This document shows, piece after piece, positions 21,171 through 29,240 of a stretch of DNA of 64,000 nucleotides. This DNA comes from Alteraurantiacibacter aquimixticola (GTDB lineage: Bacteria > Pseudomonadota > Alphaproteobacteria > Sphingomonadales > Sphingomonadaceae), in assembly GCF_004965515.1 (NCBI RefSeq), contig NZ_SSHH01000004.1, positions 402,599 through 466,598 on the forward strand. The letters are read 5' to 3'. Each line of letters opens with the position of its first letter. Positions within the stretch are counted from its first letter, which is position 1. The position numbers and the translations under genes are program-made. Below the pieces are notes generated by a model. That model saw only the letters and a list, made by a program, of their open reading frames with translations. It searched no databases and was not told the origin of the DNA.

Positions 21171-22184
21171 ATGGGATTGGTGGACAGTTTACCTGCAACA
21201 ATGAGAGTCACGGCTATTTCCGCGCCGGGAGGGCCGGAAGTACTGGTGGAAGAGGAGCGCGCGGTGCCGCGCCCGGCTGCGGGCGAGGTGCTGGTCGCGG
21301 TCAGCCATGCGGGCGTGAACCGGCCCGATTGCCTGCAACGCGCAGGCGCCTACCCCCCGCCCAAGGGGGCGAGCGACCTGCCGGGGCTGGAAATCTCGGG
21401 CACGATCGTCGCGCTGGGAGAAACCGTGGACCCGGTGATGCTCGACCAGAAGGTCTGCGCGCTCACCAATGGCGGCGGTTACGCGCAATATTGCACGGTT
21501 CCTGTCGGCCAGTGCTTGCCCGTGCCTGCGGGCTTGTCGATGGCGGAGGCAGCGGCGCTGCCCGAAACGCTCTTCACCGTGTGGCACAATGTCTTCCAGC
21601 GCGGACTGGCGCGCGATGGCGAGACCTTGCTGGTCCATGGCGGGACCAGCGGCATCGGCACCATGGCGATCAAACTCGCAAAGTTGTTCGACATGCGCGT
21701 GGCTGCGACCTGCGGCAGCGACGAGAAATGCGAACAGGCGCGCAGTGTCGGTGCGGATCTGGCGATCAATTACCGCACGCGGGACTTCGGCGAGGCGGTG
21801 CGCGATTTCACCTCCGGCAAGGGTGCCGACGTGATCCTCGACGTTGTCGCGGGCGAGTATACGCAGCGCAATCTCGATTGCCTCGCGGTGGAAGGGCGCT
21901 TGGTGACCATTGCCACGCTGGGTGGACCGACTGCCGAAATTCATGTCGGCAAACTGATGGTGAAGCGCCAGACGCTGACCGGTTCGACGCTGCGCGCGCG
22001 GTCCGATGCCTTCAAGGCGCTGCTGGCGGACGATATTGCCGCCAATGCCTGGCCGCTGGTGGCGATGGATGAGCTGCGCCCGCAAATGGACCGCATCTAC
22101 CCGCTTTCCGAGGCGGCCGAGGCGCATCGCCGGATGGAAGCAGGCGAGCATTTCGGCAAGATCGTCCTCGCCGTGGACGAATAA
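21171..22184 (+). CDS. NAD(P)H-quinone oxidoreductase, zinc-free MDR family
   Basis: A 337-residue medium-chain dehydrogenase/reductase of the PIG3/QOR type. The catalytic domain opens RVTAISAPGGPEVL, HAGVNRPDCLQRAG is the substrate-side motif, and the NADPH loop is VHGGTSGIGTMAIKLAK. There are no structural-zinc cysteines. I use the ATG at 21171; an ATG at 21201 is also possible, and neither has an ideal Shine-Dalgarno. Likely role is reduction of quinones or enones in the cytoplasm. Confidence 0.92.
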   Translation: MGLVDSLPATMRVTAISAPGGPEVLVEEERAVPRPAAGEVLVAVSHAGVNRPDCLQRAGAYPPPKGASDLPGLEISGTIVALGETVDPVMLDQKVCALTNGGGYAQYCTVPVGQCLPVPAGLSMAEAAALPETLFTVWHNVFQRGLARDGETLLVHGGTSGIGTMAIKLAKLFDMRVAATCGSDEKCEQARSVGADLAINYRTRDFGEAVRDFTSGKGADVILDVVAGEYTQRNLDCLAVEGRLVTIATLGGPTAEIHVGKLMVKRQTLTGSTLRARSDAFKALLADDIAANAWPLVAMDELRPQMDRIYPLSEAAEAHRRMEAGEHFGKIVLAVDE

Positions 22185-22198
22185 GGCCTTGGCGCAAT

Positions 22199-22246
22199 AG
22201 AAAACGGGCCGCCACACCGGGGACATTTCCCGGAATGACGGCCCGC
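22199..22246 (-). terminator. Terminator for the Roadblock gene
   Basis: CGGGCCG (22205-22211) pairs with CGGCCCG (22239-22245), with a nested CCGGG/CCCGG stem. On the minus strand the hairpin is followed by TTTTC. It lies 22 nt past the Roadblock stop and also faces the convergent oxidoreductase. Confidence 0.75.
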
Positions 22247-22267
22247 ATATCTCAAGAAGGGATCGAA

Positions 22268-22636
22268 TTAGATTTCGATGCCCTTTTCGACGATGCGCAG
22301 CTTGTGGCGAGCCATGGCCAGGTTGGCCTTCTTCTTGTCGAGAGCGACATAGATGAAGAGACCCTTGCCGCTTTCCGAGGTGGCCGGACGGATCATGTGG
22401 ATCTGCGAATCCAGCGTGATCAGGATGTCCTCGATGTTTTCCTTCAGGCCCAGGTCGGCCATGGTGTTCATCTTGGCCTTCATCACATTGGTGTTGCCGG
22501 CTGCAGCAACTTCAAGGTCGAGGCCCTTCGGGTTGCCCGAGGTGGCCAGTGCCATGCCGCTGTCCATGTCGACCAGAGCGGTGGCGATCGCACCGTCGAT
22601 TTCCATGATTTCGTCGAGTTTATCCTGATAGCTCAT
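22268..22636 (-). CDS. Roadblock/LC7 domain protein
   Basis: A 122-residue single-domain protein. KLDEIMEIDGAIATALVDMD opens the fold and KANLAMARHKLRIVEKG closes it, as in Roadblock/LC7 (MglB-like) proteins, which bind or regulate Ras-like GTPases. No such GTPase gene is in the window. The ATG at 22636 has a near-ideal TAGGAG 8 nt upstream, so this domain is probably made on its own. But the same frame stays open upstream through a PAS-like region, so a longer fused product is possible too. A terminator follows. Confidence 0.85.
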   Translation of the reverse strand: MSYQDKLDEIMEIDGAIATALVDMDSGMALATSGNPKGLDLEVAAAGNTNVMKAKMNTMADLGLKENIEDILITLDSQIHMIRPATSESGKGLFIYVALDKKKANLAMARHKLRIVEKGIEI

Positions 22637-23245
22637 GATTATTCTCCTAAATTGAACTTTTCTTGCTTCTTGCGATGTGGACTTCGACCCGGAGGTCTCC
22701 GGTGCCTTTTCGAGTGTGGGACTGGCCCCCTCCGGATTGTCGCCAGGCCAATCCATGCCTGCGTCTTCCGGACCGTCGGGCGCTCCCACCCGAAAGCTGA
22801 TGACTCCAAGTACCGTGTCGATTGTCTTGCCATCGCTCGCGCAGGGCAGCGCGATTGCCCGGTAAGTAATTGAACGATCTTGGGAATCTTCGAATTGCGC
22901 TTCGAAGCCGACCGGCGACTGGTTGGCCACGGCTTCGAGGAAATGGGCTGTGATGCGCGATGCGAGCGACCGGCTGGGCACCTTGGCCACGGGCGTGGGA
23001 CAGTCGATCCCCTCGCCAATCGCCTGGCCGATGGAAACCACCTGCGCATCCCTGCCATCCGTCTCCTGGAAGCGAATGACGAGTGCCTGGTCGCCGAAAA
23101 AGCACCGCTTGTTGTCGAGAACAGCTTCTGCCGTGGGAAAGCGCGAATTGGCGCATGCCGCGCCCCACAGATCATAGGCGAGCATATGTGCGCGACGCTC
23201 TCGCGAAGCAGAATCTTCCCGCGTCGTTGCAGGCGCAGTGTTCAA
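22268..23245 (-). CDS. PAS-like sensor frame continuous with Roadblock domain
   Basis: From a TTG at 23245 (GGAG 8 nt upstream) the frame codes for 325 residues with no stop. Residues about 20-165 look like a PAS-family sensor: AYDLWGAACANSRFPTAEAV at the start and ITYRAIALPCASDGKTIDTV, then LGVISFR, at the end resemble alphaproteobacterial PAS proteins. A Pro/Gly/Ser/Glu-rich linker (165-203) leads into the Roadblock domain (204-325). An ATG at 23185 is an alternative start. Either this is a true PAS-Roadblock fusion with an internal second start, or the PAS gene has lost its own stop. The PAS assignment is by resemblance only. Confidence 0.6.
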   Translation of the reverse strand: MNTAPATTREDSASRERRAHMLAYDLWGAACANSRFPTAEAVLDNKRCFFGDQALVIRFQETDGRDAQVVSIGQAIGEGIDCPTPVAKVPSRSLASRITAHFLEAVANQSPVGFEAQFEDSQDRSITYRAIALPCASDGKTIDTVLGVISFRVGAPDGPEDAGMDWPGDNPEGASPTLEKAPETSGSKSTSQEARKVQFRRIIMSYQDKLDEIMEIDGAIATALVDMDSGMALATSGNPKGLDLEVAAAGNTNVMKAKMNTMADLGLKENIEDILITLDSQIHMIRPATSESGKGLFIYVALDKKKANLAMARHKLRIVEKGIEI

Positions 23246-23442
23246 GATTTCTGCTCCAATTCTTGCGAGCCCGATAGGCTGGTTTGTTCTTGAGCGAGAC
23301 CTCTGGCGGCAAAAGGTTAACTCACCGTAAGTAGGACTACGTGGACACCTTACCGGCAAATTAACCTTTCGGGATTGCCGGCGGGCGATATTGCTTTACC
23401 TACCGGCAGCGAGGAGCCGACAAGGTTGCTGGCGGTTGGGGG

Positions 23443-24348
23443 GTGAAGCCTTTGAAAATAAAAACATTTAGCCGGGAGGTACTCTACTCCCGCGCGGAGG
23501 AATACCTTGATGCGCTGGCGGCCAAACAACCTGACCGGCTAAAGTTGGCGGAAGGCTATATATTCACTGAAAATAATGTCGAACTGCGTATTGGCGACGG
23601 TTTGTGGAACACGATTTCCGCGCGGCGGCCGCATTACGACCTCAAATGTGCCGATTCCGAAACGGGCCAGGTCAGCTGGTTCGGCGTGGTCGAGGAATAC
23701 GGCCATCCCGCGATCATGGGCCTGAGGCTCGCATTCACAGGCGATGCGATCAGCGAGATCGAGACCATTATCTGCCGCGAGATGGAGTTCGGGCCCTTTC
23801 CCTCGATCGAAGGATATGACGCGCCGCGCCCGCTGATGCTGGCCGATGTGCCCGAGGGCGAAAGGGTGTCGCGGGAGGAGATGATCCGCATCGCCAATGG
23901 CTATTTCGATACGATCGAGCTTAATGACGGGACACTCCACACGGAGTTTACCGATGATTGCGATCGCATCGAGAACGGCTTGCAGACCACCAATACCGAG
24001 ATCGAGGGCTATCCGATCGCCCGCATGGGCACGGCGGACCAGTTCCGCCTCGGGCAATATATCTATGACGATCGCCTGCGCGACCGGCGCTTCCCCCTTG
24101 TCGACGAGGAAAAGGGCATCGTCTGCGCCGCGGGTTTCATCGACCATGCGGGCAAGGTGATCGACGTGACCTGGACCGATGGCAGCAAGCACAAGTCGAT
24201 CTTCCACTTCCCGCACAGCTTCGTTCTGCTGGAGCTGTTCAAGATCGTCGGCGGCAAGATCGCCGGGGTTGAAGCGGTCTTCGTCACCGTCCCCTATAAC
24301 ATGGTCTCCCCGTGGCTGGGGCGCCAAGCCTATGTGATCCAGGGGTAG
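23443..24348 (+). CDS. Uncharacterised SnoaL-like/DUF8021-type protein
   Basis: A 301-residue soluble protein without signal peptide or membrane segment. It contains two related halves: one around EEYLDALAAKQPDRLKLAEG, the other around IANGYFDTIELNDGTLHTEF. Both look like the start of SnoaL/NTF2-like domains, and the FTDDCDRIENGLQTTN block fits the DUF8021-type group. It starts at GTG (23443) after GGTTGGGGG. I cannot name a substrate. It is divergent from the PAS/Roadblock frame and 125 nt upstream of the phosphoesterase. Confidence 0.6.
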   Translation: MKPLKIKTFSREVLYSRAEEYLDALAAKQPDRLKLAEGYIFTENNVELRIGDGLWNTISARRPHYDLKCADSETGQVSWFGVVEEYGHPAIMGLRLAFTGDAISEIETIICREMEFGPFPSIEGYDAPRPLMLADVPEGERVSREEMIRIANGYFDTIELNDGTLHTEFTDDCDRIENGLQTTNTEIEGYPIARMGTADQFRLGQYIYDDRLRDRRFPLVDEEKGIVCAAGFIDHAGKVIDVTWTDGSKHKSIFHFPHSFVLLELFKIVGGKIAGVEAVFVTVPYNMVSPWLGRQAYVIQG

Positions 24349-24473
24349 GGCCAGCTCCCCGTGTCACGCAGGGGTCACATTGACTCCGATCTGTCGTCGA
24401 AATGCGCAACGCCTGTAACAAACAGGATTCATAGAGCCAAAGCCAAGTCACGGCGAAAAGGGACTTGCGGCTC

Positions 24474-25400
24474 ATGTTTGGCGACTATCTCGAAGGCAAT
24501 TTCGGCAATAGCAGCGACCTGCCCGATATTTCCGGCTTCGACCAGCATGAGCCGGTGATCCCCGAGCCACGCCGGGCCGAGAGGCGCAAGTTCCGCACCA
24601 TCTGGATCAGCGACGTGCACCTGGGCACCAAGGGCTGCAATGCCGATCTGCTGATCGACTTCCTCGACAATACGGACAGCGAGGTGATGTACCTTGTCGG
24701 CGATATCATCGATGGCTGGCGGCTGAAGAAGAAGCTCTATTGGCCCGCAGCGCATAACGATATCGTCTGGCGCATCCTCAAGCGCGCCAAGCGCGGCACG
24801 CGAATCGTCTATATTCCCGGCAACCATGACGAGATGTTCCGCCAGTTCACTGGCCTCAACTTCGGCGGGGTCGAGGTGCAGCGCGCGGCCTTCCATGAAA
24901 CCGCCGATGGCCGCAAGCTGTTGGTACTGCATGGGGACGAGTTCGATACGGTCATGCTCGCCCACCGCTGGCTCGCCTTCGTGGGCGATGCCGCCTACAC
25001 CGCGCTGATGGGGCTCAACCAGTGGGTCAACGCGGTGCGCCAGCGGCTCGGCCTGTCCTATTGGTCGCTGTCGAAAATGGCCAAGCACAAGGTCAAGAAC
25101 GCGGTCGAGTTCATCTCGCAATATGAGGAGATCGTTGCCCGCGCCGCTGCCCAGCGCGGCGTCGATGGCGTGGTCTGCGGCCATATCCACACGGCCGAGC
25201 ACCGCATGTTCACCCATGACGGCAAGTCTATCGAATACTGGAACGATGGCGATTGGGTCGAAGGCTGTAATGCGCTGGTCGAGCATGAGGACGGCCGGAT
25301 GGAGATCCTCCATTGGCCCGACGAGATCGCCCGGCGCGAGCGTGATGCTGCAGAAGATGCGACTTTCGAAAGCGAGCGGGCCGTGCCCGCCGCCGCCTGA
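24474..25400 (+). CDS. UDP-2,3-diacylglucosamine diphosphatase-like metallophosphoesterase
   Basis: A 308-residue calcineurin-like phosphoesterase related to LpxH. Metal motifs are DVHLG at 47-51, GDIIDG at 76-81, GNHDE near 119 and CGHIHTAEH near 239. LpxH cleaves UDP-2,3-diacylglucosamine in lipid A synthesis; many sphingomonads lack ordinary lipid A, so the natural substrate may be another lipid-linked nucleotide. The ATG at 24474 is preferred over a TTG at 24465, which would leave only 3 nt to the AAAAGGG element. A GT4 glycosyltransferase begins 13 nt downstream, so the two likely act in the same envelope glycolipid pathway. Confidence 0.88.
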   Translation: MFGDYLEGNFGNSSDLPDISGFDQHEPVIPEPRRAERRKFRTIWISDVHLGTKGCNADLLIDFLDNTDSEVMYLVGDIIDGWRLKKKLYWPAAHNDIVWRILKRAKRGTRIVYIPGNHDEMFRQFTGLNFGGVEVQRAAFHETADGRKLLVLHGDEFDTVMLAHRWLAFVGDAAYTALMGLNQWVNAVRQRLGLSYWSLSKMAKHKVKNAVEFISQYEEIVARAAAQRGVDGVVCGHIHTAEHRMFTHDGKSIEYWNDGDWVEGCNALVEHEDGRMEILHWPDEIARRERDAAEDATFESERAVPAAA

Positions 25401-25413
25401 CCGGCCCGGCCCC

Positions 25414-26457
25414 ATGCGTATCGCTCTCGTCACCGATGCCTGGGAGCCGCAGGTCAATGGCGTGGTCCGTACGCTCGGCAGCGTAACGGCACAACTGCGT
25501 GGGGAAGGCCACCAGGTCGAGCTCATCGCACCCGACCAGTTCCGCTCCATTCCCTGCCCCACCTATCCCGAAATTCGGCTGGCGCTGGCCGGGCCGCGCA
25601 GCGTCGGCAAGCGGATCGCGCGATTTAGTCCCGATGCCATCCATATCGCCACGGAGGGTCCGCTGGGATGGGCGGCGCGGCGCTGGTGCCTGAGGCGCAA
25701 GCTGCCTTTCACCACCGCCTATCACACGCAATTCCCGCAATATGTCGCCCGCCGCACCGGGCTCCCGGTGGAATGGATCTGGCCGATCATTCGCCATTTC
25801 CATCGCCCGTCCGCCGCGATCATGGTCGCCACCGACACAATCGCGCGCGAGCTGGAGGAACAGGGGCTGACCCATCTCCGCCATTGGAGCAGAGGTGTCG
25901 ATATCGCCACGTTCCAGCCCGACCTGCCGCCGCCCGACCTCTATTTCGCGCTCGAGCGGCCGATCCAGCTCTATGTCGGTCGTGTGGCGGTGGAGAAGAA
26001 TATCGAGGCCTTCCTCGCCTCCCGCCATCCCGGATCGAAGGTCGTCGTGGGCGATGGTCCGGCGCTGGAAAGCTTGAAGGCGCGCTTTCCCGATGCCCAT
26101 TTCCTGGGCCGCCGCTCGGGCGAGGCGCTGGCCGCCTGCTATGCTGGGGCCGATGTGTTCGTCTTTCCCAGCCGCACCGACACGTTCGGCCTGGTGATGA
26201 TCGAGGCGCTGGCCTGCGGGACGCCGGTGGCCGCCTATCCGGTGGCGGGACCGCTCGACGTGCTCTCCGCCGAATCGGGCGCCATGGACGAGGATCTCGA
26301 TGCCGCGATTGCTGCGGCGCTGACGCGGGAGCGCGCCGATTGCCTGCGCCATGGCCGCTCTTTCAGCTGGGAAGCCAGTGCGCGGCAATTCCGTGAAGCA
26401 CTATGCCCTGCCCCGCCGGAGGCCGCGCGCCGCGCGCTCGAACCGCTCACCGCCTGA
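25414..26457 (+). CDS. GT4-family glycosyltransferase
   Basis: A 347-residue retaining GT-B glycosyltransferase. The N-terminus MRIALVTDAWEPQVNGVVRT is typical of the MgtA-like alpha-mannosyl/glucosyl transferases. The acceptor histidine block is TTAYHTQFPQY, and the nucleotide-sugar domain has LYVGRVAVEKNIEAFL and the E-x7-E-like FPSRTDTFGLVMIEALACGTP. Donor and acceptor cannot be read. It follows the LpxH-like gene by 13 nt and is followed by a hairpin terminator before trcR. Confidence 0.92.
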   Translation: MRIALVTDAWEPQVNGVVRTLGSVTAQLRGEGHQVELIAPDQFRSIPCPTYPEIRLALAGPRSVGKRIARFSPDAIHIATEGPLGWAARRWCLRRKLPFTTAYHTQFPQYVARRTGLPVEWIWPIIRHFHRPSAAIMVATDTIARELEEQGLTHLRHWSRGVDIATFQPDLPPPDLYFALERPIQLYVGRVAVEKNIEAFLASRHPGSKVVVGDGPALESLKARFPDAHFLGRRSGEALAACYAGADVFVFPSRTDTFGLVMIEALACGTPVAAYPVAGPLDVLSAESGAMDEDLDAAIAAALTRERADCLRHGRSFSWEASARQFREALCPAPPEAARRALEPLTA

Positions 26458-26539
26458 GTGCGGCGTGGCGGGGATTCCGCGCTGGCCGACGCAAAAGCTT
26501 GCTGTTTTCCCGGCGAACGAGTAGATCGTGGGCTATTAC

Positions 26540-26571
26540 GGCCGTCCCGCGAGGGGCGGCCTCTTTATTTC
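26540..26571 (+). terminator. Hairpin terminator between glycosyltransferase and trcR
   Basis: GGCCGTCCC and GGGGCGGCC pair around GCGA, followed by TCTTTATTT on the plus strand. It ends 16 nt before the trcR GTG, so it either terminates the upstream operon or acts as an attenuator in the trcR leader. Confidence 0.65.
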
Positions 26572-26587
26572 GTACTGGAGAATGACC

Positions 26588-27313
26588 GTGGCACAGCCCA
26601 CTCCCCTCATGCCGCATGCGACCGCTTCCTGGCTGGTCGACAACACCGCGCTCAGCTTCGAACAGATCGCCGCATTCTGCGGTCTGCACATCCTCGAAGT
26701 GCAGGCGATGGCGGACGACCTTGCGGGCCAGAAATATACCGGCCGCGATCCGGTGCATTCGGGCGAGCTGACGCATGAGGAGATCGAGCGTGGCCAGGCC
26801 GATCCGAACTATTCGCTGAAAATGCAGAAGGCGCCGGTGGACGTCAGCCGCACCAAGGGCCCGCGCTATACGCCGGTGTCCAAGCGGCAGGACAAGCCCG
26901 ATGGCATCGCCTGGATCCTGCGCAGCCATCCGGAAATCTCCGATGCGCAGATCGGCAAGCTGATCGGCACCACGCGCAACACGATCAATGCCATCCGCGA
27001 TCGCAGCCACTGGAACATCCAGAACATCCAGCCCAAGGATCCGGTAACCCTGGGCCTTTGCTCGCAGCGTGAGCTCGACGCTGCCGTTGCCAAGGCTGCG
27101 AAGAAGGCCGCCGCGCAGGCACCCGCCGCCGAGGAAGGCGAGGAGCTGGCACCGGCGCCCGAGAAGAAGGACGATCGCGCCGCCCTGATCGAGGAGCTGA
27201 AGGCAGAACGCGAAGCCGCCAGCAAGGCCGCCGCCGAAGCCGCGCAGGAAGCCGAGGCCGAAGCATGGCTCGAAGCCAAGCGCGCCGCCGAAGCGGATAG
27301 CGGCGAGAGCTGA
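26588..27313 (+). CDS. trcR: Cell cycle transcriptional regulator TrcR (DUF1013)
   Basis: A 241-residue protein of the DUF1013/TrcR family, found in alphaproteobacteria and described as a cell-cycle transcription factor. The N-terminus AQPTPLMPHATASWLVDNTALSFEQIA fits the family. The helix-turn-helix-like part lies around DAQIGKLIGTTRNTINAIRDRSHW (near 110-133), and the last 80 residues are an Ala/Glu/Lys-rich coiled region. The start is GTG at 26588: GGAG lies 7 nt upstream, whereas an ATG at 26582 would be only 1 nt from it. It converges with the bactofilin gene over a shared terminator. Confidence 0.9.
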   Translation: MAQPTPLMPHATASWLVDNTALSFEQIAAFCGLHILEVQAMADDLAGQKYTGRDPVHSGELTHEEIERGQADPNYSLKMQKAPVDVSRTKGPRYTPVSKRQDKPDGIAWILRSHPEISDAQIGKLIGTTRNTINAIRDRSHWNIQNIQPKDPVTLGLCSQRELDAAVAKAAKKAAAQAPAAEEGEELAPAPEKKDDRAALIEELKAEREAASKAAAEAAQEAEAEAWLEAKRAAEADSGES

Positions 27314-27340
27314 CCAGCCTCGTTCCCATCATCGCATAGC

Positions 27341-27370
27341 AAAAGGGCGGCCTTGCAGGGCCGCCCTTTT
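27341..27370. terminator. Bidirectional terminator between trcR and bactofilin
   Basis: AAAAGGGCGGCC (27341-27352) and GGCCGCCCTTTT (27359-27370) form a perfect 12-bp stem with a 6-nt loop and U-tracts in both directions, between convergent genes. Confidence 0.92.
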
Positions 27371-27400
27371 CGTATCCGGGTTTGCCGTAGCGCGTAGTGC

Positions 27401-27880
27401 TTACTGGCCGGCGAGCGAGAGCTTGGGCTCGTCCCCCTTTGCCTGCGCATCGGGTGTGGCAGTTGCGGGGCGGGCTGCCGGATTGGTGCTGCGCGCTTCG
27501 GGCTTCATGCCCTTGGGGGCAAAGCGGCCGTCGACCGTTGCGCCCTGCTCAATGGTGAGCGTGTCGTAAGTGACATCGCCCTCGACCCGCGCGCTCTTCA
27601 GGATCACCAGCTCCTTGGCGGCAATGGTGCCCTTCACATTGCCGGACAGCCGCGCGCGGTCGGCCTTGATATTGCCATCGATATGACTCGCCTCACCCTG
27701 CACAAGCGATTGACACGTAAGGTCGCCTTCCACGCGGCCATCCACATGCAGGTCGGCCGAAGCCTCAATATTGCCCTTGATGGTCACATCGGGGCCGATC
27801 ACGGAAAAGGTAGCCGAATTATTCGCCATGGGTCGCACCGTCGGTTGGGGTGAATTCTGCTCGGGCTTCTTCGAGAACAT
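27401..27880 (-). CDS. Bactofilin (polymer-forming cytoskeletal protein)
   Basis: A 159-residue bactofilin. The central domain (about 20-120) is a right-handed beta-helix, seen as FSVIGPDVTIKGNIEASADL and repeated xxVEGDV-type turns, with Pro/Ala-rich tails at both ends. Bactofilins form filaments that guide cell-wall enzymes. The ATG at 27880 (MFSKKPEQNSP) gives the usual N-terminus; an ATG at 27829 is also open. With the first start the gene overlaps the 3' end of the M23 peptidase by 62 nt, so translation is coupled to the partner peptidase. A bidirectional terminator follows. Confidence 0.92.
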   Translation of the reverse strand: MFSKKPEQNSPQPTVRPMANNSATFSVIGPDVTIKGNIEASADLHVDGRVEGDLTCQSLVQGEASHIDGNIKADRARLSGNVKGTIAAKELVILKSARVEGDVTYDTLTIEQGATVDGRFAPKGMKPEARSTNPAARPATATPDAQAKGDEPKLSLAGQ

Positions 27881-28997
27881 CGGGAGCCGTCTCCAGGAAG
27901 GGCCGCGGATTGACTGCGCGGCCGTTGATATGAACTTCGAAATGGAGGTGGGGGCCGGTCGAGCGGCCAGTGCTGCCGATGCGGCCGATCTGGTCGCCGG
28001 CATCCACATGCTGGCCGACCTGCGCATCCCAGGCCGACATATGGGCATAGCGCGTCATCATGCCGTTGCCGTGGGTGATCTCCACCACGCGGCCATAGCC
28101 CGACTTGTTGCCGACGAAGCTGACGCGCCCGTCGGCAGCAGCCAGGATCGGTGCGCCGTGCGGACCGCGGAAATCCAGCCCGCGATGCATGGCGGCGCGG
28201 CCGTTGAATGGATCGCGGCGATAGCCGAAGCCGGAGGAAATGGTGCGCATGTCCGCCGGCATGACCTGCGGGATTTCGCTGAGGCCGCGTTCGAGCGAGC
28301 TCATCCGCGACAGGCTCAGCGCCAGCCGCTCGAAGCGCGGATCGAGCGAACCGTCGGCATCCGAGGCGAGCATTTCGAGCGGACCACCCAATGCCTCGTT
28401 ATCGGCCACCATCACCATGCGCGGATCGAGGCCCAGCGAACGGATCGCTTCCTCAGTGCGCTTGGCGCGGCGGTCGGCATAGCGGGTCAGTGACTCGACA
28501 AAGGCGAGCTGGCGCGCTTCCAGCCGGGCAAGGCCGGCTGCTTCGGGAATGGCGCTTTCGATAAGGCCGATCAGTTCTTCGGCTTCCTCGGCGGAATCGG
28601 AAACGGTATTCGCCTCGTCCTCGCTGTCGTTCAGCAGGTCTTCAGGCAGCATGGCGAGGATGCCATCGAGGAAATCCTGGCGCTTCTCCAGGTCGGCGGT
28701 GGTCGCCTCCAGGTCGTCGCGATAGGCATCGAGGCGAGTTTCGGCGTTGGCAACCTGCGCCTCGCGATCGAGCAGGTCGGCGCGTTCCGAGCTGGCGCGG
28801 TACTGGCTGATCGCCATCGCGCCCATCGAACCGCCCCAGCCGAGCAGGGCGACCAGCGCCAGACTGGCGGCTGCCATCTGCATGCGTGTCGTAATGGTGA
28901 TGAAGCGGACCTGACCGTGGGAGCGCATGAAAAATTCGCGCTCCGGGAACCATGACCGCAGGCGATCCCAAAATCCGCCAGCTTTGTTCGTGTTCAA
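27819..28997 (-). CDS. M23 metallopeptidase with coiled coil, bactofilin-linked
   Basis: A 392-residue predicted peptidoglycan hydrolase. A basic cytoplasmic segment (1-40) and one transmembrane helix (about 42-62) are followed by a coiled coil (about 66-110) and a helical region to 240, then the LytM domain with HRGLDF and the zinc HLHFEV pair, both intact. Bactofilin-M23 pairs (LmdC type) direct local wall cutting in cell shape and stalk formation. It is divergent from proA across 243 nt that contain two palindromes. Confidence 0.92.
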   Translation of the reverse strand: MNTNKAGGFWDRLRSWFPEREFFMRSHGQVRFITITTRMQMAAASLALVALLGWGGSMGAMAISQYRASSERADLLDREAQVANAETRLDAYRDDLEATTADLEKRQDFLDGILAMLPEDLLNDSEDEANTVSDSAEEAEELIGLIESAIPEAAGLARLEARQLAFVESLTRYADRRAKRTEEAIRSLGLDPRMVMVADNEALGGPLEMLASDADGSLDPRFERLALSLSRMSSLERGLSEIPQVMPADMRTISSGFGYRRDPFNGRAAMHRGLDFRGPHGAPILAAADGRVSFVGNKSGYGRVVEITHGNGMMTRYAHMSAWDAQVGQHVDAGDQIGRIGSTGRSTGPHLHFEVHINGRAVNPRPFLETAPDVLEEARAEFTPTDGATHGE

Positions 28998-29035
28998 GAC
29001 GACCCCGTGAATTTGTTCTCTCCGTCCGCCGATGT

Positions 29036-29051
29036 GGGTAGCGCTCTACCC
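29036..29051. promoter_or_regulatory. Palindrome in divergent M23/proA region (candidate operator 1)
   Basis: GGGTAG and CTACCC, 4 nt apart, form an inverted repeat 39 nt before the minus-strand M23 start. Its position suits an operator for that gene. No factor can be assigned. Confidence 0.3.
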
Positions 29052-29108
29052 TATAAGGTCCAACGAAGTTCTTAACCTTTGGGGCGAATCGAAGGCACAA
29101 CGGGATGA

Positions 29109-29122
29109 GTCGTTGGAACGAC
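29109..29122. promoter_or_regulatory. Palindrome in divergent M23/proA region (candidate operator 2)
   Basis: GTCGTT and AACGAC around GG form a 14-nt palindrome, followed at 29125 by TATAAAT, a plausible -10-like sequence for proA on the plus strand. Speculative. Confidence 0.3.
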
Positions 29123-29240
29123 CGTATAAATGGCTTCCGGCGCTGCGAATCCGTGCGATTTCAGGTGAAACGATTCGGCCCTGCGCGGCCATTGGCAAAT
29201 TGCGCTGACAAGCGGGCTCGCCAATGGTAGGGGCGCGGCC

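Noticed and set aside
23246-23359. Longer N-terminus of the PAS-like frame
   Set aside because: No Shine-Dalgarno at the earlier start and the extra residues are basic and low complexity; the TTG at 23245 has GGAG 8 nt upstream.
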